A stretch of DNA of 32,149 nucleotides from Candidatus Peregrinibacteria bacterium CG1_02_54_53. GTDB lineage: Bacteria > Patescibacteriota > Gracilibacteria > Peribacterales > Peribacteraceae. Under the pieces are notes generated by a model, which had not been told where the DNA came from, did not search any database, and saw only the letters and a program-made list of their open reading frames with translations. Shown piece by piece: positions 9,001 through 15,502 of this stretch (the first letter of the stretch is position 1; each line of letters starts with the position of its first letter). Where the stretch lies: NCBI GenBank assembly GCA_001872575.1, contig MNWP01000002.1:1-32149 (forward strand), given 5' to 3'. The translations under genes were made by a program, and so were the position numbers.

Positions 9001-10101
9001 GGAGGTCAGTGCACCACCAATATGAGCTGCACGAACGGCAAGTGCGTTGTGGATTCATGTACGTGCGGGTACGGTGCTGCTCAGATTTCGTCCCAGTCAT
9101 CGCAGGCATCCAGCACTTCGGTGAGCGGTCAGCTCTACTCCGATATCATCTACGGCGAAGTCATTCCCCAACCCAAACTCAAGCTCACCATCGACGGCCC
9201 CACGTACGGACAGATCGGCACTCCCTATACCCTAACTGCAGTCGTCGAAAACACGGGTGATCTCATCGATATCGCAACGGAATTTACGATCTCACACATC
9301 TTCAGCAAGCCCACAACTGTTTCAATTCCTCAGGACTGCAGGGAACACCGCCCCTCCGGCGGACAGTCAGGTTATCCCGTGTACTTCACCTGTACCGTGC
9401 CCGCCATCACCCCGGCAACTCCCGGTCACAAACTCTCTTTTCCCTTCACGTTTGTTCTCAATTACCAGGCCGGCTATTGCCCTCAGTCTCAAACCTCGAT
9501 GATCTATGAATTGAAACCCATTGTCATCCGACAGAGAACCCCCGTGGGCAACATCATCAACCACAATATGGGCGGTCAAAAAGTACCGTTGCTCTATACG
9601 CACCGATGCGATTCAAGTTCGAGCAGTAAGAAAATCGCCGTCTGCGGCAACGGCATTATGGAACTGCCGGAGTGGTGCGACGACGGCAATACCGCCGCTG
9701 GCGACGGTTGCTACAAGTGTCTGACGCAGGGCGGATTCTCCTGCACCAAGGTGGTGGGAAAGAAATCGATCTGCACGCGAACACAGTGCGGTAACGGTAT
9801 CGTTGACACTGGAGAGGTGTGTGATGATGGCAACGTGGTCGGCAACGACGGCTGCGGCGGGGACTGTAAAGTGGAACGTGGATTCTCCTGCGTCATCTTC
9901 AAAGACCAGCCCTCTCGCTGCAGTAGGGGAACATGCGGTAATGGCCGGTGGGATCTGTACGAAGACTGCGACGACGGCAATAAGAACGGTGGCGACGGAT
10001 GCAGTGCGGCCTGTAAGTACGAATCGGGCTGGGTTTGCCCGGGCTACGGATCGCCGTGCATCCGATCCACAACGTTTCCGACGCCTAAAATCACGTATTG
10101 A
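6034..10101 (+). CDS. Second giant secreted Cys-rich protein (1355 aa)
   Basis: The N-terminus is a signal peptide or membrane anchor (LLLPLGLFAIIAAVIVTF). Then come Cys-rich modules, a DUF4215-type repeat (about 125-165), a golvesin-like beta-sandwich (187-350, starting IVLDNTDRGF), two further DUF4215-like units, a TolB/WD40-like beta-propeller (463-686, with SLSWSPDQRYVAYTRR), a Cys module shared with the upstream protein (GPTACCSSNDGIKP), a near-identical 62-residue tandem repeat, a CARDB/DUF11-like beta-sandwich (1035-1192), and three C-terminal DUF4215 repeats each with CDDGN. Poly-Ser linkers separate modules. It lies 21 bases after the upstream gene and is almost certainly co-transcribed. 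A surface or secreted partner protein is likely. No catalytic site is recognisable. Confidence 0.85.
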   Translation: MSSLHLRWSSLLLPLGLFAIIAAVIVTFRSPTPWTAQTTSAATCGNGKADAGENCMEPFLGTCSGSQECIQCRCQTPNMSFRCGNLYGQTGGCRNAGQACIITCNNNRPIMGICDANKNCYGYCNNGRLDPGEECDTGDNLNSAACNEWCKIRSGWTCTGSPSHCTLTPTAASSSAAAASAAMANREDIVLDNTDRGFMSYTGTWSVSSVGYGGSQHVHAAGSQDPNRPLEWGGWGVTRVPEGRYGIYATWEPGSIYSKKVTLEIDRSRGLVSAPSENNRWTRATINQQSAPSASWTCNGRKWQYFGNLTISGDYNYVGVFMYAENGAPRNSRFAMDAFILAPSDRNPVCYEEPVCGNNTLEGSEECDGTAGSCPSGKACNDSCFCQSTGPVCGNGSLENSNTQTPETCDDGNVNPNDGCSAQCAIESGWTCRSVCTSVCRSICTRIVQSSSSSVSGGIGQEEVTFARQYTNVYGNRASLSWSPDQRYVAYTRRPSTQANEALYLLDTQMLTRREIPATIQNYRSFWQPHVLLDGRAVGVREFMSYGDTDNMTSSMWIYDTTTKQRILIASVLAPGSTGKQEAFTRDAQHAAFLSQWTLGASGWTPGYGGSHVYFWRRSTGRFEEVTGLDDSAVVDDVRFVELPGASGRFIFFYLSPSAGVSTGQYKLYDTLTGELYTVYSFEGATQMAEDILGQPTQSSSSSRQSSVSSSATCAESGQIVYASPALGPTACCSSNDGIKPLSWLLGGRCQSPISSVAGSCVSGWSQMCGNGQCDSKEDQCTCPSDCHGSAPACGDGQVLSPEQCDDGNILNGDGCSNCRIDTGWSCTGSPSRCTGMMSSSSSVRPACGNGKIEGSEQCEVGIVCPPINCLVAPCPQQRCDYATCSCEMICPDISVPTCAGGVLFPQIGTDENGCQRPPVCCEGAASGGQCTTNMSCTNGKCVVDSCSCNMECAAPTPPLCPGGVLFPQIGTDENGCQRPPVCCAGAASGGQCTTNMSCTNGKCVVDSCTCGYGAAQISSQSSQASSTSVSGQLYSDIIYGEVIPQPKLKLTIDGPTYGQIGTPYTLTAVVENTGDLIDIATEFTISHIFSKPTTVSIPQDCREHRPSGGQSGYPVYFTCTVPAITPATPGHKLSFPFTFVLNYQAGYCPQSQTSMIYELKPIVIRQRTPVGNIINHNMGGQKVPLLYTHRCDSSSSSKKIAVCGNGIMELPEWCDDGNTAAGDGCYKCLTQGGFSCTKVVGKKSICTRTQCGNGIVDTGEVCDDGNVVGNDGCGGDCKVERGFSCVIFKDQPSRCSRGTCGNGRWDLYEDCDDGNKNGGDGCSAACKYESGWVCPGYGSPCIRSTTFPTPKITY
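8734..9066 (+). repeat. Near-identical 186-bp tandem repeat inside the coding sequence
   Basis: Bases 8734-8880 and 8920-9066 are almost identical (147 bases each, period 186, 62 codons). Each unit encodes a Cys-rich module beginning GGVLFPQIGTDENGCQRPPV and ending in a VVDSC[ST]C block. The high DNA identity points to recent duplication. A diverged third version ends the neighbouring protein encoded at 604-6012. Confidence 0.9.
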
Positions 10102-11205
10102 TCACTTATGGAGGACGTAGATTGCTCCCTTGCGGGCAACCAGTTTCTCCTGTTCCAGTTTCTTCAGTAACTTCATCAGCCATCTCCGCTGCGTCACCGA
10201 CCAATCGGTGCAGACTTTCCGTCCGATGGAAGCCACGAGCAGCCCCTCCGTTGCATCACGAAGCGACTCGATAATTCTGCCCCGCGTGATGCGATTGGGG
10301 ACGAAGCGGCCGGCAATGGTGCGACCGGGTTCGGATTTCGGGATTCGAGATTTGAACTGCGGAAAATTTCTGGCAGATGCCTTCATGAGGTTTTGGTCGG
10401 TGAGCGGACACTGCGACCACTTGGGACTGCGCTTTGTCTGTACGAGAGAACCGAAATCCATCAGTGCTGCGTGCCAGTTGGATGGCGCGAGAGACAAACC
10501 AACGGTTTTTCTCTCGCGATCTCTCTTTTCCCTCAGCGGTGCGGCTCCCCGCCCGTACCGAACGGTACGTTCGGGCGGGCAGCCTCGGGGCCCACAAGAC
10601 CCGCGCTTCGCCGCGACATTATTGAAAAATTCGTCATACTGCCGTATCGCTTCATCCAAAACTTCCTCGGCTATCCCCAATAAATAGTGATCGTTTTTCT
10701 CCCATGTTCCATCTTCCCGCTCCGGACCCACGAATGTGCGATGCAGAATGCGACGAATATTGGTGTCGATACACGGAGTCGGCAGATTGAAAGCAAAATT
10801 GCGAATGGCGGCCGCCGTGTAGAAACCCAATCCGTCCATCGCGAGAAGGGCGTTCATCTCGCACGGAAAAATGCCATGATGTTGCTGCAAAACCGCGCGC
10901 GCTGCATCCCGCAATCGAAGTGCGCGACTGTTGTATCCCATTCCGCGCCAGGCAAGAATTACATCACGATTGGAGGCTGTTGCAAGATCACGAAGACGAG
11001 GAAACCGTTTCAGAAATCTTTCGTAAATGACGATGACGCGCTCAACCTGCGTCTGTTGCAGCATGACTTCCGAAACAAGGATGCGATAGGCACGCTCGGT
11101 GTCGTCATTGATGGCCAGATCACGCCATGGCAGCGACCGTTTATGCTGTCCATACCAGTGCCAGATTGCCTCAACGAAGGCATGTATCCTCTCTTTTTGC
11201 TTCAT
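10102..11205 (-). CDS. mutY: A/G-specific adenine DNA glycosylase MutY, atypical
   Basis: MutY removes adenine mispaired with 8-oxoguanine. The core is clear: SEVMLQQTQVERV with catalytic Glu46, the helix-hairpin-helix LLAMDGLGFYTAAAI, and CIDTNIRRILHR with Asp147. The start (ATG at 11205) fits the family N-terminus, and a TACACT hexamer lies 7 bases upstream, so the mRNA may be leaderless. Two oddities stand out. Residues about 197-241 are a low-complexity, Arg/Gly/Pro-rich insert encoded by a palindromic element. The iron-sulfur loop, normally C-x6-C-x2-C-x5-C, reads VQTKRSPKWSQCPLTDQNLM and keeps only one cysteine. The C-terminus looks like a winged-helix segment rather than a full NUDIX-like domain. 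Its stop codon directly abuts that of the convergent gene ending at 10101. Confidence 0.85.
   Translation of the reverse strand: MKQKERIHAFVEAIWHWYGQHKRSLPWRDLAINDDTERAYRILVSEVMLQQTQVERVIVIYERFLKRFPRLRDLATASNRDVILAWRGMGYNSRALRLRDAARAVLQQHHGIFPCEMNALLAMDGLGFYTAAAIRNFAFNLPTPCIDTNIRRILHRTFVGPEREDGTWEKNDHYLLGIAEEVLDEAIRQYDEFFNNVAAKRGSCGPRGCPPERTVRYGRGAAPLREKRDRERKTVGLSLAPSNWHAALMDFGSLVQTKRSPKWSQCPLTDQNLMKASARNFPQFKSRIPKSEPGRTIAGRFVPNRITRGRIIESLRDATEGLLVASIGRKVCTDWSVTQRRWLMKLLKKLEQEKLVARKGAIYVLHK
10483..10617. repeat. Palindromic element inserted in frame in mutY
   Basis: The core is an inverted repeat in which CCCGCCCGTACCG faces a complementary CGGGCGGG arm. Read on the minus strand it contains GCTGCCCGCCCGAACG, identical to bases 22948-22963 in a hairpin-rich non-coding region. 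The segment adds about 45 residues between MutY family blocks without breaking the frame, as Rickettsia palindromic elements do in other genomes. The precise ends are estimated from the protein alignment, not from target-site duplications. Confidence 0.65.
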
Positions 11206-11295
11206 TATATGCAGTGTAATCGACAGGGCCATATGAAAACCATTCCAACCGGCGAATGAAATCAGTCTCCCTCCCCGATTTTGGCCGTAAATCCG

Positions 11296-11324
11296 TTGAC
11301 TGCCCCTGGCAATCTCCCTAGACT
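11296..11324 (+). promoter_or_regulatory. Promoter of tuf (-35/-10)
   Basis: TTGACT, a 17-base spacer and TAGACT make the best sigma70-type promoter in the window. It predicts a leader of about 50 bases with a small hairpin (GAAGC/GCTTC, 11339-11354) and a pyrimidine tract directly before the ATG, with no Shine-Dalgarno sequence. Confidence 0.75.
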
Positions 11325-11380
11325 TTCCGGGCAAAAAGAAGCTAAAGTGCTTCTGATATTCTCCTTTTCCCTCCTTTGCT

Positions 11381-12562
11381 ATGGCAGATCAGAAGAAATT
11401 TGACCGCAGTAAGCCGCACGTCAACGTCGGAACCATCGGTCACGTCGACCACGGAAAGACGACGCTTACAGCGGCTCTCTCCGTTAACTTCTCACCGGAA
11501 GGCGAGAAGAAGGTCTTCGCTGATATCGATAACGCTCCCGAAGAGAAAGAGCGTGGTATTACCATCAACACTTCTCACGTGGAGTACGAGTCTGCCAAGC
11601 GCCACTACGCCCACGTTGACTGTCCGGGTCACGCCGACTACGTGAAGAACATGATCACGGGTGCCGCGCAGATGGACGGTGCGATTCTTGTTGTTTCTGC
11701 CGCCGATGGTCCCATGCCCCAGACCCGTGAGCACATTCTTCTGGCCCGCCAGGTGAACGTGCCATACATCGTGGTCTACCTGAACAAAGTGGACCTCGTG
11801 ACAGATCAGGAGCTCATCGACCTCGTCGAAACCGAGGTGCGTGAGCTGCTCACCAAATACGAATTCCCCGGCGATAAGACGCCGATCCTGCGAGGTTCCG
11901 CCTTGAAGGCACTCGAGGGAGACAAGGCCGAGATCGAGACGCTGAAGAAGCTGCTCGACACGCTCGACGAGTGGATTCCCGTTCCCGAGCGCCAGGTCGA
12001 CAAGCCTTTCCTTATGTCAGTCGAAGACGTCTTCTCGATCAAGGGACGTGGTACCGTGGCTACAGGTCGTATCGAGCAGGGTAAGGTGAAGGTGAACGAA
12101 GAAGTGGAAATCGTCGGCATCAGGCCGACCAGCAAAACCGTTGTCACAGGCGTGGAGATGTTCCATAAGCTCCTCGACGAAGGAATGGCCGGAGACAACG
12201 TGGGTCTGCTCCTGCGCGGTATTGAGCGCGAGGATATCGAGCGCGGCCAGGTGTTGGCGAAGCCCGGTTCCATCACTCCGCACACCAAATTCGAGGCGGA
12301 GGTCTACATCCTCACCAAAGAGGAAGGAGGCCGCCACACGCCGTTCTTCAAGGGGTACAAGCCGCAGTTCTACCTCCGCACGACCGACGTGACAGGTGCT
12401 GTCGAATTGCCTGAAAACGTTGAAATGGTCATGCCGGGTGACAATATTAAGTTCGTCGTCACACTGGGTGCGCCGATCGCTCTGGCGGACGGCACCCGTT
12501 TCGCCATTCGTGAAGGCGGCCGCACGGTCGGTTCAGGTGTGGTGACCAAAGTTGTTGAATAA
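11381..12562 (+). CDS. tuf: Elongation factor Tu
   Basis: EF-Tu delivers aminoacyl-tRNA to the ribosome as a GTP complex. The protein is 393 aa, the normal length. It has GHVDHGKTT (G1), the switch [23 protein letters not shown] (G3), NKVD (G4) and [10 protein letters not shown] (G5 region), followed by the two beta-barrel domains ending in [17 protein letters not shown]. It has its own strong promoter, and rpsJ follows after 75 bases; tuf-rpsJ adjacency is the usual junction of the str and S10 operons. Here the rest of the S10 operon does not follow. The leader before the ATG is TTTTCCCTCCTTTGCT, all pyrimidine but one base. Confidence 0.98.
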   Translation: MADQKKFDRSKPHVNVGTIGHVDHGKTTLTAALSVNFSPEGEKKVFADIDNAPEEKERGITINTSHVEYESAKRHYAHVDCPGHADYVKNMITGAAQMDGAILVVSAADGPMPQTREHILLARQVNVPYIVVYLNKVDLVTDQELIDLVETEVRELLTKYEFPGDKTPILRGSALKALEGDKAEIETLKKLLDTLDEWIPVPERQVDKPFLMSVEDVFSIKGRGTVATGRIEQGKVKVNEEVEIVGIRPTSKTVVTGVEMFHKLLDEGMAGDNVGLLLRGIEREDIERGQVLAKPGSITPHTKFEAEVYILTKEEGGRHTPFFKGYKPQFYLRTTDVTGAVELPENVEMVMPGDNIKFVVTLGAPIALADGTRFAIREGGRTVGSGVVTKVVE

Positions 12563-12574
12563 TACATACGAGTC

Positions 12575-12602
12575 GTAACGGAGGATTACGGTCCTCCGTT
12601 AC
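12575..12602 (+). promoter_or_regulatory. Perfect 11-bp hairpin between tuf and rpsJ
   Basis: GTAACGGAGGA and TCCTCCGTTAC pair perfectly around a six-base loop. No T-run follows at once, so it is not a standard terminator. It may be a processing or stability element separating the abundant tuf message from rpsJ, or an attenuator. It begins 12 bases after the tuf stop. Confidence 0.6.
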
Positions 12603-12637
12603 GGCCCCGTTATCCTGCTCTTTCCCCCCTCCTCTCC

Positions 12638-13138
12638 ATGGCTCCTCAAAAGAAGGCACCAGCAAAGAAATCCACTGCTACAAAGAAGAAAACGCCTCTC
12701 GCGCAGAAGAAGCCCAGTGCCCCCCAGCCTTCGCCGAAGCTTCGCCCGGCAGGCAAGAAGGAGTCTGTGGTTGCCGTACAGGAGAAGAAATCCACTTCCG
12801 CCACATCTAAGAAAGCAGCTGATACTAAGACCGCCCCCTCGATTCGCATTCGTCTGAGTGCCTTTGATCATACCGTTCTGGATGAAGCTGCGGCAAAAAT
12901 CATCGATACTGCCGAGCGTTCCGGCGCCGTGATTCACGGACCGATCCCCCTCCCCACCCGCATCCGCAAGTTCACCGTGAATCGTTCGACCTTCGTGCAC
13001 AAAAACGCACGCGATCAGTTCGAAATGCGCACACACCGTCGCCTGATCGATCTCAAAGAGACCACGTTCAAGACCATGGAGAGCCTGCAGAACCTCAGCC
13101 TGCCGAGCGGAGTGGACATTGAGATCAAGATGGGATGA
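12638..13138 (+). CDS. rpsJ: Ribosomal protein S10 with long basic N-terminal extension
   Basis: uS10 is a small-subunit protein near the head of the 30S particle that also pairs with NusB in antitermination. The canonical S10 fold starts near residue 68 ([20 protein letters not shown]) and runs through [20 protein letters not shown] to GVDIEIKMG. About 67 residues rich in Lys, Ala, Pro and Ser precede it, whereas S10 is normally about 100 aa in all. Methionine 1 is the only ATG in the extension. The start follows a strong pyrimidine tract (CTTTCCCCCCTCCTCTCC). NusB, its known partner in other bacteria, is encoded in the facing operon. Confidence 0.93.
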   Translation: MAPQKKAPAKKSTATKKKTPLAQKKPSAPQPSPKLRPAGKKESVVAVQEKKSTSATSKKAADTKTAPSIRIRLSAFDHTVLDEAAAKIIDTAERSGAVIHGPIPLPTRIRKFTVNRSTFVHKNARDQFEMRTHRRLIDLKETTFKTMESLQNLSLPSGVDIEIKMG

Positions 13139-13147
13139 CGAAGGTTT

Positions 13148-13245
13148 GAGAGGTTGTAGAAGTGAGAGAAGCCTGAGAGGTGACAAAGTGTTACCAACTT
13201 CCCAAACCTGTCAGGCCTTCCTAACCTCTTCTTCTACAACCTCTC
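13148..13245. terminator. Long inverted repeat between convergent rpsJ and rnc
   Basis: GAGAGGTTGTAGAAG (13148-13162) is exactly complementary to 13231-13245. Inside it, GAAGCCTGA/TCAGGCCTTC and GGTGAC/GTTACC pair further, giving one nested hairpin about 100 bases long. It ends in the rnc stop codon and lies between convergent genes, so a shared bidirectional terminator is the simplest reading, although no long T-run is present on either strand. Confidence 0.6.
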
Positions 13246-13933
13246 ATTTCCATTTCTTCATTCTGAGTCCGGCCTCAGCCGCCGCCTGCTCGGCCTCCTG
13301 TTTGCTTGCTCCCGATCCCTGTGTCACCTGTTCATCGCCGATAAAAACGGCGCACGTGAATATTTTTGCATGGTCCGGGCCCCGCTCGTCAATCACCTCA
13401 TAACGCGGTGTAATGCCGAGAATCTCTTGGGATTTCTCTTGAAAGAGACTCTTGAAATCACGATGCTTACCGGCTTTGAGCAATTCACCCAGGCGCTGAA
13501 GAATGTGATCGAAACAGAACGTGCGTGCCGCTTCAAACCCCTGATCAAGGTAAATCCCTCCGATGAGAGCCTCAAGCGTGTTTGCGAGCGTTGATTCCTT
13601 GTCACGACCACCGCTGGCTTCTTCTCCGCGACTCATGAAGAGGTAGTCTCCCAATTTCAGTTCCCGCGCCACAACGGCAAGCTGCTTACCGTTCACCAAT
13701 GCGGCACGCCAATTGGTCAGCTCCCCTTCACTCTTGCCCTCAAACGAAAACAAATACTCGGTTGCCACAAGCTCGAGCACCGCATCACCCAGAAACTCCA
13801 TACGCTCATTGTGTTTGTGTAAATGGGCTTTGCCCGTGGCACTGCGATGCGTCAGTGCTTGCGCCAGCAGATCCTTATTGCTAAAGGAGAGATGAATCGA
13901 TTTCTCAAGGAGTGAGAGCGATTGAGGAGCCAT
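13244..13933 (-). CDS. rnc: Ribonuclease III
   Basis: RNase III cuts double-stranded RNA in rRNA and mRNA processing. The catalytic domain has ALTHRS and the signature ERMEFLGDAVLEL, then the acidic ALIGGIYLDQG. The C-terminal double-stranded-RNA-binding domain ends with GSGASKQEAEQAAAEAGL. The ATG at 13933 gives MAPQSLSLLEKSIHLSF, the family-typical N-terminus and length (229 aa). A GTG at 13993 would add 20 residues and overlap the nusB stop (TAGTG), so translational coupling from there is an alternative. It is the last gene of the L32-like/nusB/rnc operon. Confidence 0.95.
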   Translation of the reverse strand: MAPQSLSLLEKSIHLSFSNKDLLAQALTHRSATGKAHLHKHNERMEFLGDAVLELVATEYLFSFEGKSEGELTNWRAALVNGKQLAVVARELKLGDYLFMSRGEEASGGRDKESTLANTLEALIGGIYLDQGFEAARTFCFDHILQRLGELLKAGKHRDFKSLFQEKSQEILGITPRYEVIDERGPDHAKIFTCAVFIGDEQVTQGSGASKQEAEQAAAEAGLRMKKWK

Positions 13934-13992
13934 GTCGATATCAGTGTATGGGATGGACGGAAGAAGTGAAATAGGCAGCAGGCCATCGGGCA

Positions 13993-14397
13993 CTACACCG
14001 GTTTGCTCTGTGCGATCGCATTCAGAACGCCATTCACAAATTTTCCGCTCTCGGATGTTCCGTACTCCTTCGCAATTTCAATGGCCTCATTCATGATGAC
14101 GGCAGGGGGTGCTTCTTTGAGCATGAGCAATTCGTACGCTCCGACGAGAAGCACGCAGCGCGAAATCGGATCCATGCGTTCAAGGGACCAACCGGGTGCG
14201 TGTTTCTGAATGGCATTCCTGAGAGCATCTTCCTGCTCCGTAATACCCAAAAGCAGAGCTTGTGCAAACGACTCATCCATCTCACCCAAACCCTCTGCGT
14301 TACGCGAAAGCGACTCCACCTCGTCGCACGGCCTCCTTTCGCGCTCGAAGAGCGTCTGCATGACGGCAATCCTGGAGAGGTGACGGCGACGAGCCAT
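13993..14397 (-). CDS. nusB: Transcription antitermination factor NusB
   Basis: NusB binds BoxA RNA with S10 and supports antitermination of rRNA operons. The 134-residue protein begins MARRRHLSRIAVMQTLFERE and has the family pattern AP..SLERMDPISRCVLLVGAYELLMLKEAPPAV followed by INEAIEIAKEYGTSESGKFVNGVLNAI. A longer reading from 14424 lacks family support. The ATG at 14397 follows a pyrimidine-rich leader (GTTCTTTCCGTTCTCCT) and lies 33 bases after the small ribosomal-like gene. The rnc gene follows with at most a short overlap. Confidence 0.95.
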   Translation of the reverse strand: MARRRHLSRIAVMQTLFERERRPCDEVESLSRNAEGLGEMDESFAQALLLGITEQEDALRNAIQKHAPGWSLERMDPISRCVLLVGAYELLMLKEAPPAVIMNEAIEIAKEYGTSESGKFVNGVLNAIAQSKPV

Positions 14398-14430
14398 AGG
14401 AGAACGGAAAGAACAACGTGACAATGACGA

Positions 14431-14616
14431 TTACGCCTTGATTCTCGTGATGCCCTTTAGGGCCTTCTGTGCCTTCTTCTTGGGCGTTGCAACACCGGCA
14501 AACGGGGACTGCTGCTTATTCTTCAGTTTGCGAATGCGTTTTTGCACATAGATAGAATGCTGCCGCCTGCCGCGGCTTTTCTCGCGCCGTTTCTTGGGTG
14601 TCGGTCGCTTCGACAT
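14431..14616 (-). CDS. Small basic protein, probable L32-like ribosomal protein
   Basis: The 61-residue, strongly basic product starts MSKRPTPKKRREKSRGRRQH. The start resembles bL32 (which reads P-K-R-K-T-S-K-S-R-R-D-x-R-R-x-H), and L32 genes are commonly upstream of rnc. The C-terminal zinc-binding CxxC pairs of many L32 proteins are absent; the tail is FAGVATPKKKAQKALKGITRIKA-like and lysine-rich. It heads the nusB-rnc operon and has a good promoter. Assignment to L32 is an inference. Another small ribosomal or nucleic-acid-binding protein is possible. Confidence 0.6.
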   Translation of the reverse strand: MSKRPTPKKRREKSRGRRQHSIYVQKRIRKLKNKQQSPFAGVATPKKKAQKALKGITRIKA

Positions 14617-14625
14617 GTTGGGCGT

Positions 14626-14654
14626 AGGGTAAACGAGAGCAAGGGTTTGTGCAA
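14626..14654 (-). promoter_or_regulatory. Promoter of the L32-like/nusB/rnc operon
   Basis: On the minus strand, TTGCAC, a 17-base spacer and TACCCT are followed nine bases later by the ATG. This predicts an essentially leaderless transcript. Confidence 0.6.
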
Positions 14655-14694
14655 AGAAAATGTAAGCGGAATACCGCCCTTTGTCCGGCAGATA

Positions 14695-15384
14695 TCACCG
14701 CCTGTTACCGCTGATCGCCAGCATGAAACGCAGGATATACAGAAAGAGATTGAAGATATCGAGGTAAAGGCTTAAGGCCAGAAGAAAGGGATTGGCCCCC
14801 AAGCGACCGAGCGCCTGAATGCGCTGAACGTCGTATGCCGTAAATGCCGCAAAGATCACCACGCCCACACCGGCGATCAGTACTTCCGCGCCTCCGGTGC
14901 GAAGAGACGGAACGAAAATCTGCAGCAGCGCAATGGCAATCAGGCCGATGAGCCCCATGAAGAGCACTCTGCCAAGCCCCGAAAGATCCGCCTTGGTCGT
15001 GAGGGCGAAGACTGCGGAGCCTGCCGCCATGAAAACCGTTGCCGCCAGTGCATTCAGCAGAATCGGTGCTCCGTTCACGTACCCCGCGAGGACGTACAGA
15101 ATGTAAGGAGACACGGTGATTCCCGACAGCAGAGGAAAAGTAGCGAAGAGAATGATATTGAGCGGCGAGGAGCGTATCCACATGCGCGATGTGAATATCA
15201 AGAGAAGCTCGGCGATGAGAAAGACGATTTGCACACCGGAACCAATGAGCACCTGCGCGAATGCAATGCCGAGAAAAGCCCCGACAACCGTGAGAGCGAG
15301 CGCCAGAGCAAAGAGCCCGTACACTTTCGCCTGGGAGGAAGAATCGAGTGCAACCGGATGGCTGCGAACAGAGGAGAACACCAT
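14695..15384 (-). CDS. BI-1/YccA family integral membrane protein
   Basis: The 229-residue protein has about seven hydrophobic segments and the family landmarks FAAFTAYDVQRIQALG near residue 180 and LSLYLDIFNLFLYILRFM at the end. Bax-inhibitor-1/YccA proteins act in membranes as leak channels or modulators of membrane protease FtsH in known bacteria; the role here is not known. The ATG at 15384 is supported by a promoter whose -10 ends eight bases upstream. It is divergent from the VirB2-like gene pair at 15503. Confidence 0.88.
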   Translation of the reverse strand: MVFSSVRSHPVALDSSSQAKVYGLFALALALTVVGAFLGIAFAQVLIGSGVQIVFLIAELLLIFTSRMWIRSSPLNIILFATFPLLSGITVSPYILYVLAGYVNGAPILLNALAATVFMAAGSAVFALTTKADLSGLGRVLFMGLIGLIAIALLQIFVPSLRTGGAEVLIAGVGVVIFAAFTAYDVQRIQALGRLGANPFLLALSLYLDIFNLFLYILRFMLAISGNRR

Positions 15385-15392
15385 AGAGCCCC

Positions 15393-15420
15393 ATCATACG
15401 GGCGAAAATGGAGAATGCAA
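15393..15420 (-). promoter_or_regulatory. Promoter of the BI-1 family gene
   Basis: TTGCAT, a 16-base spacer and TATGAT on the minus strand end eight bases before the start codon, so the message should be leaderless. Confidence 0.65.
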
Positions 15421-15483
15421 TTGCCGCTAACCTAAGCCTCTTGTCGACAACCGTTCTTAAGGATAGCCACAGAATGCTGTTTC

Positions 15484-15492
15484 TGGTACAAT
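15484..15492 (+). promoter_or_regulatory. Extended -10 promoter of the VirB2-like operon
   Basis: TGGTACAAT is an extended -10 element that ends ten bases before the ATG at 15503. No good -35 is visible. The transcript should begin within a few bases of the start codon. Confidence 0.55.
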
Positions 15493-15502
15493 ATATGGAT
15501 TT

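Noticed and set aside
12638-13250. Continuation of the S10 ribosomal operon after rpsJ
   Set aside because: The next gene (rnc) is on the opposite strand; rplC and the following genes are not here.
14705-15397. Second long minus-strand frame over the BI-1 gene
   Set aside because: It is the same DNA in another frame, with Cys/Arg/Ser-rich composition and a start inside the BI-1 promoter.
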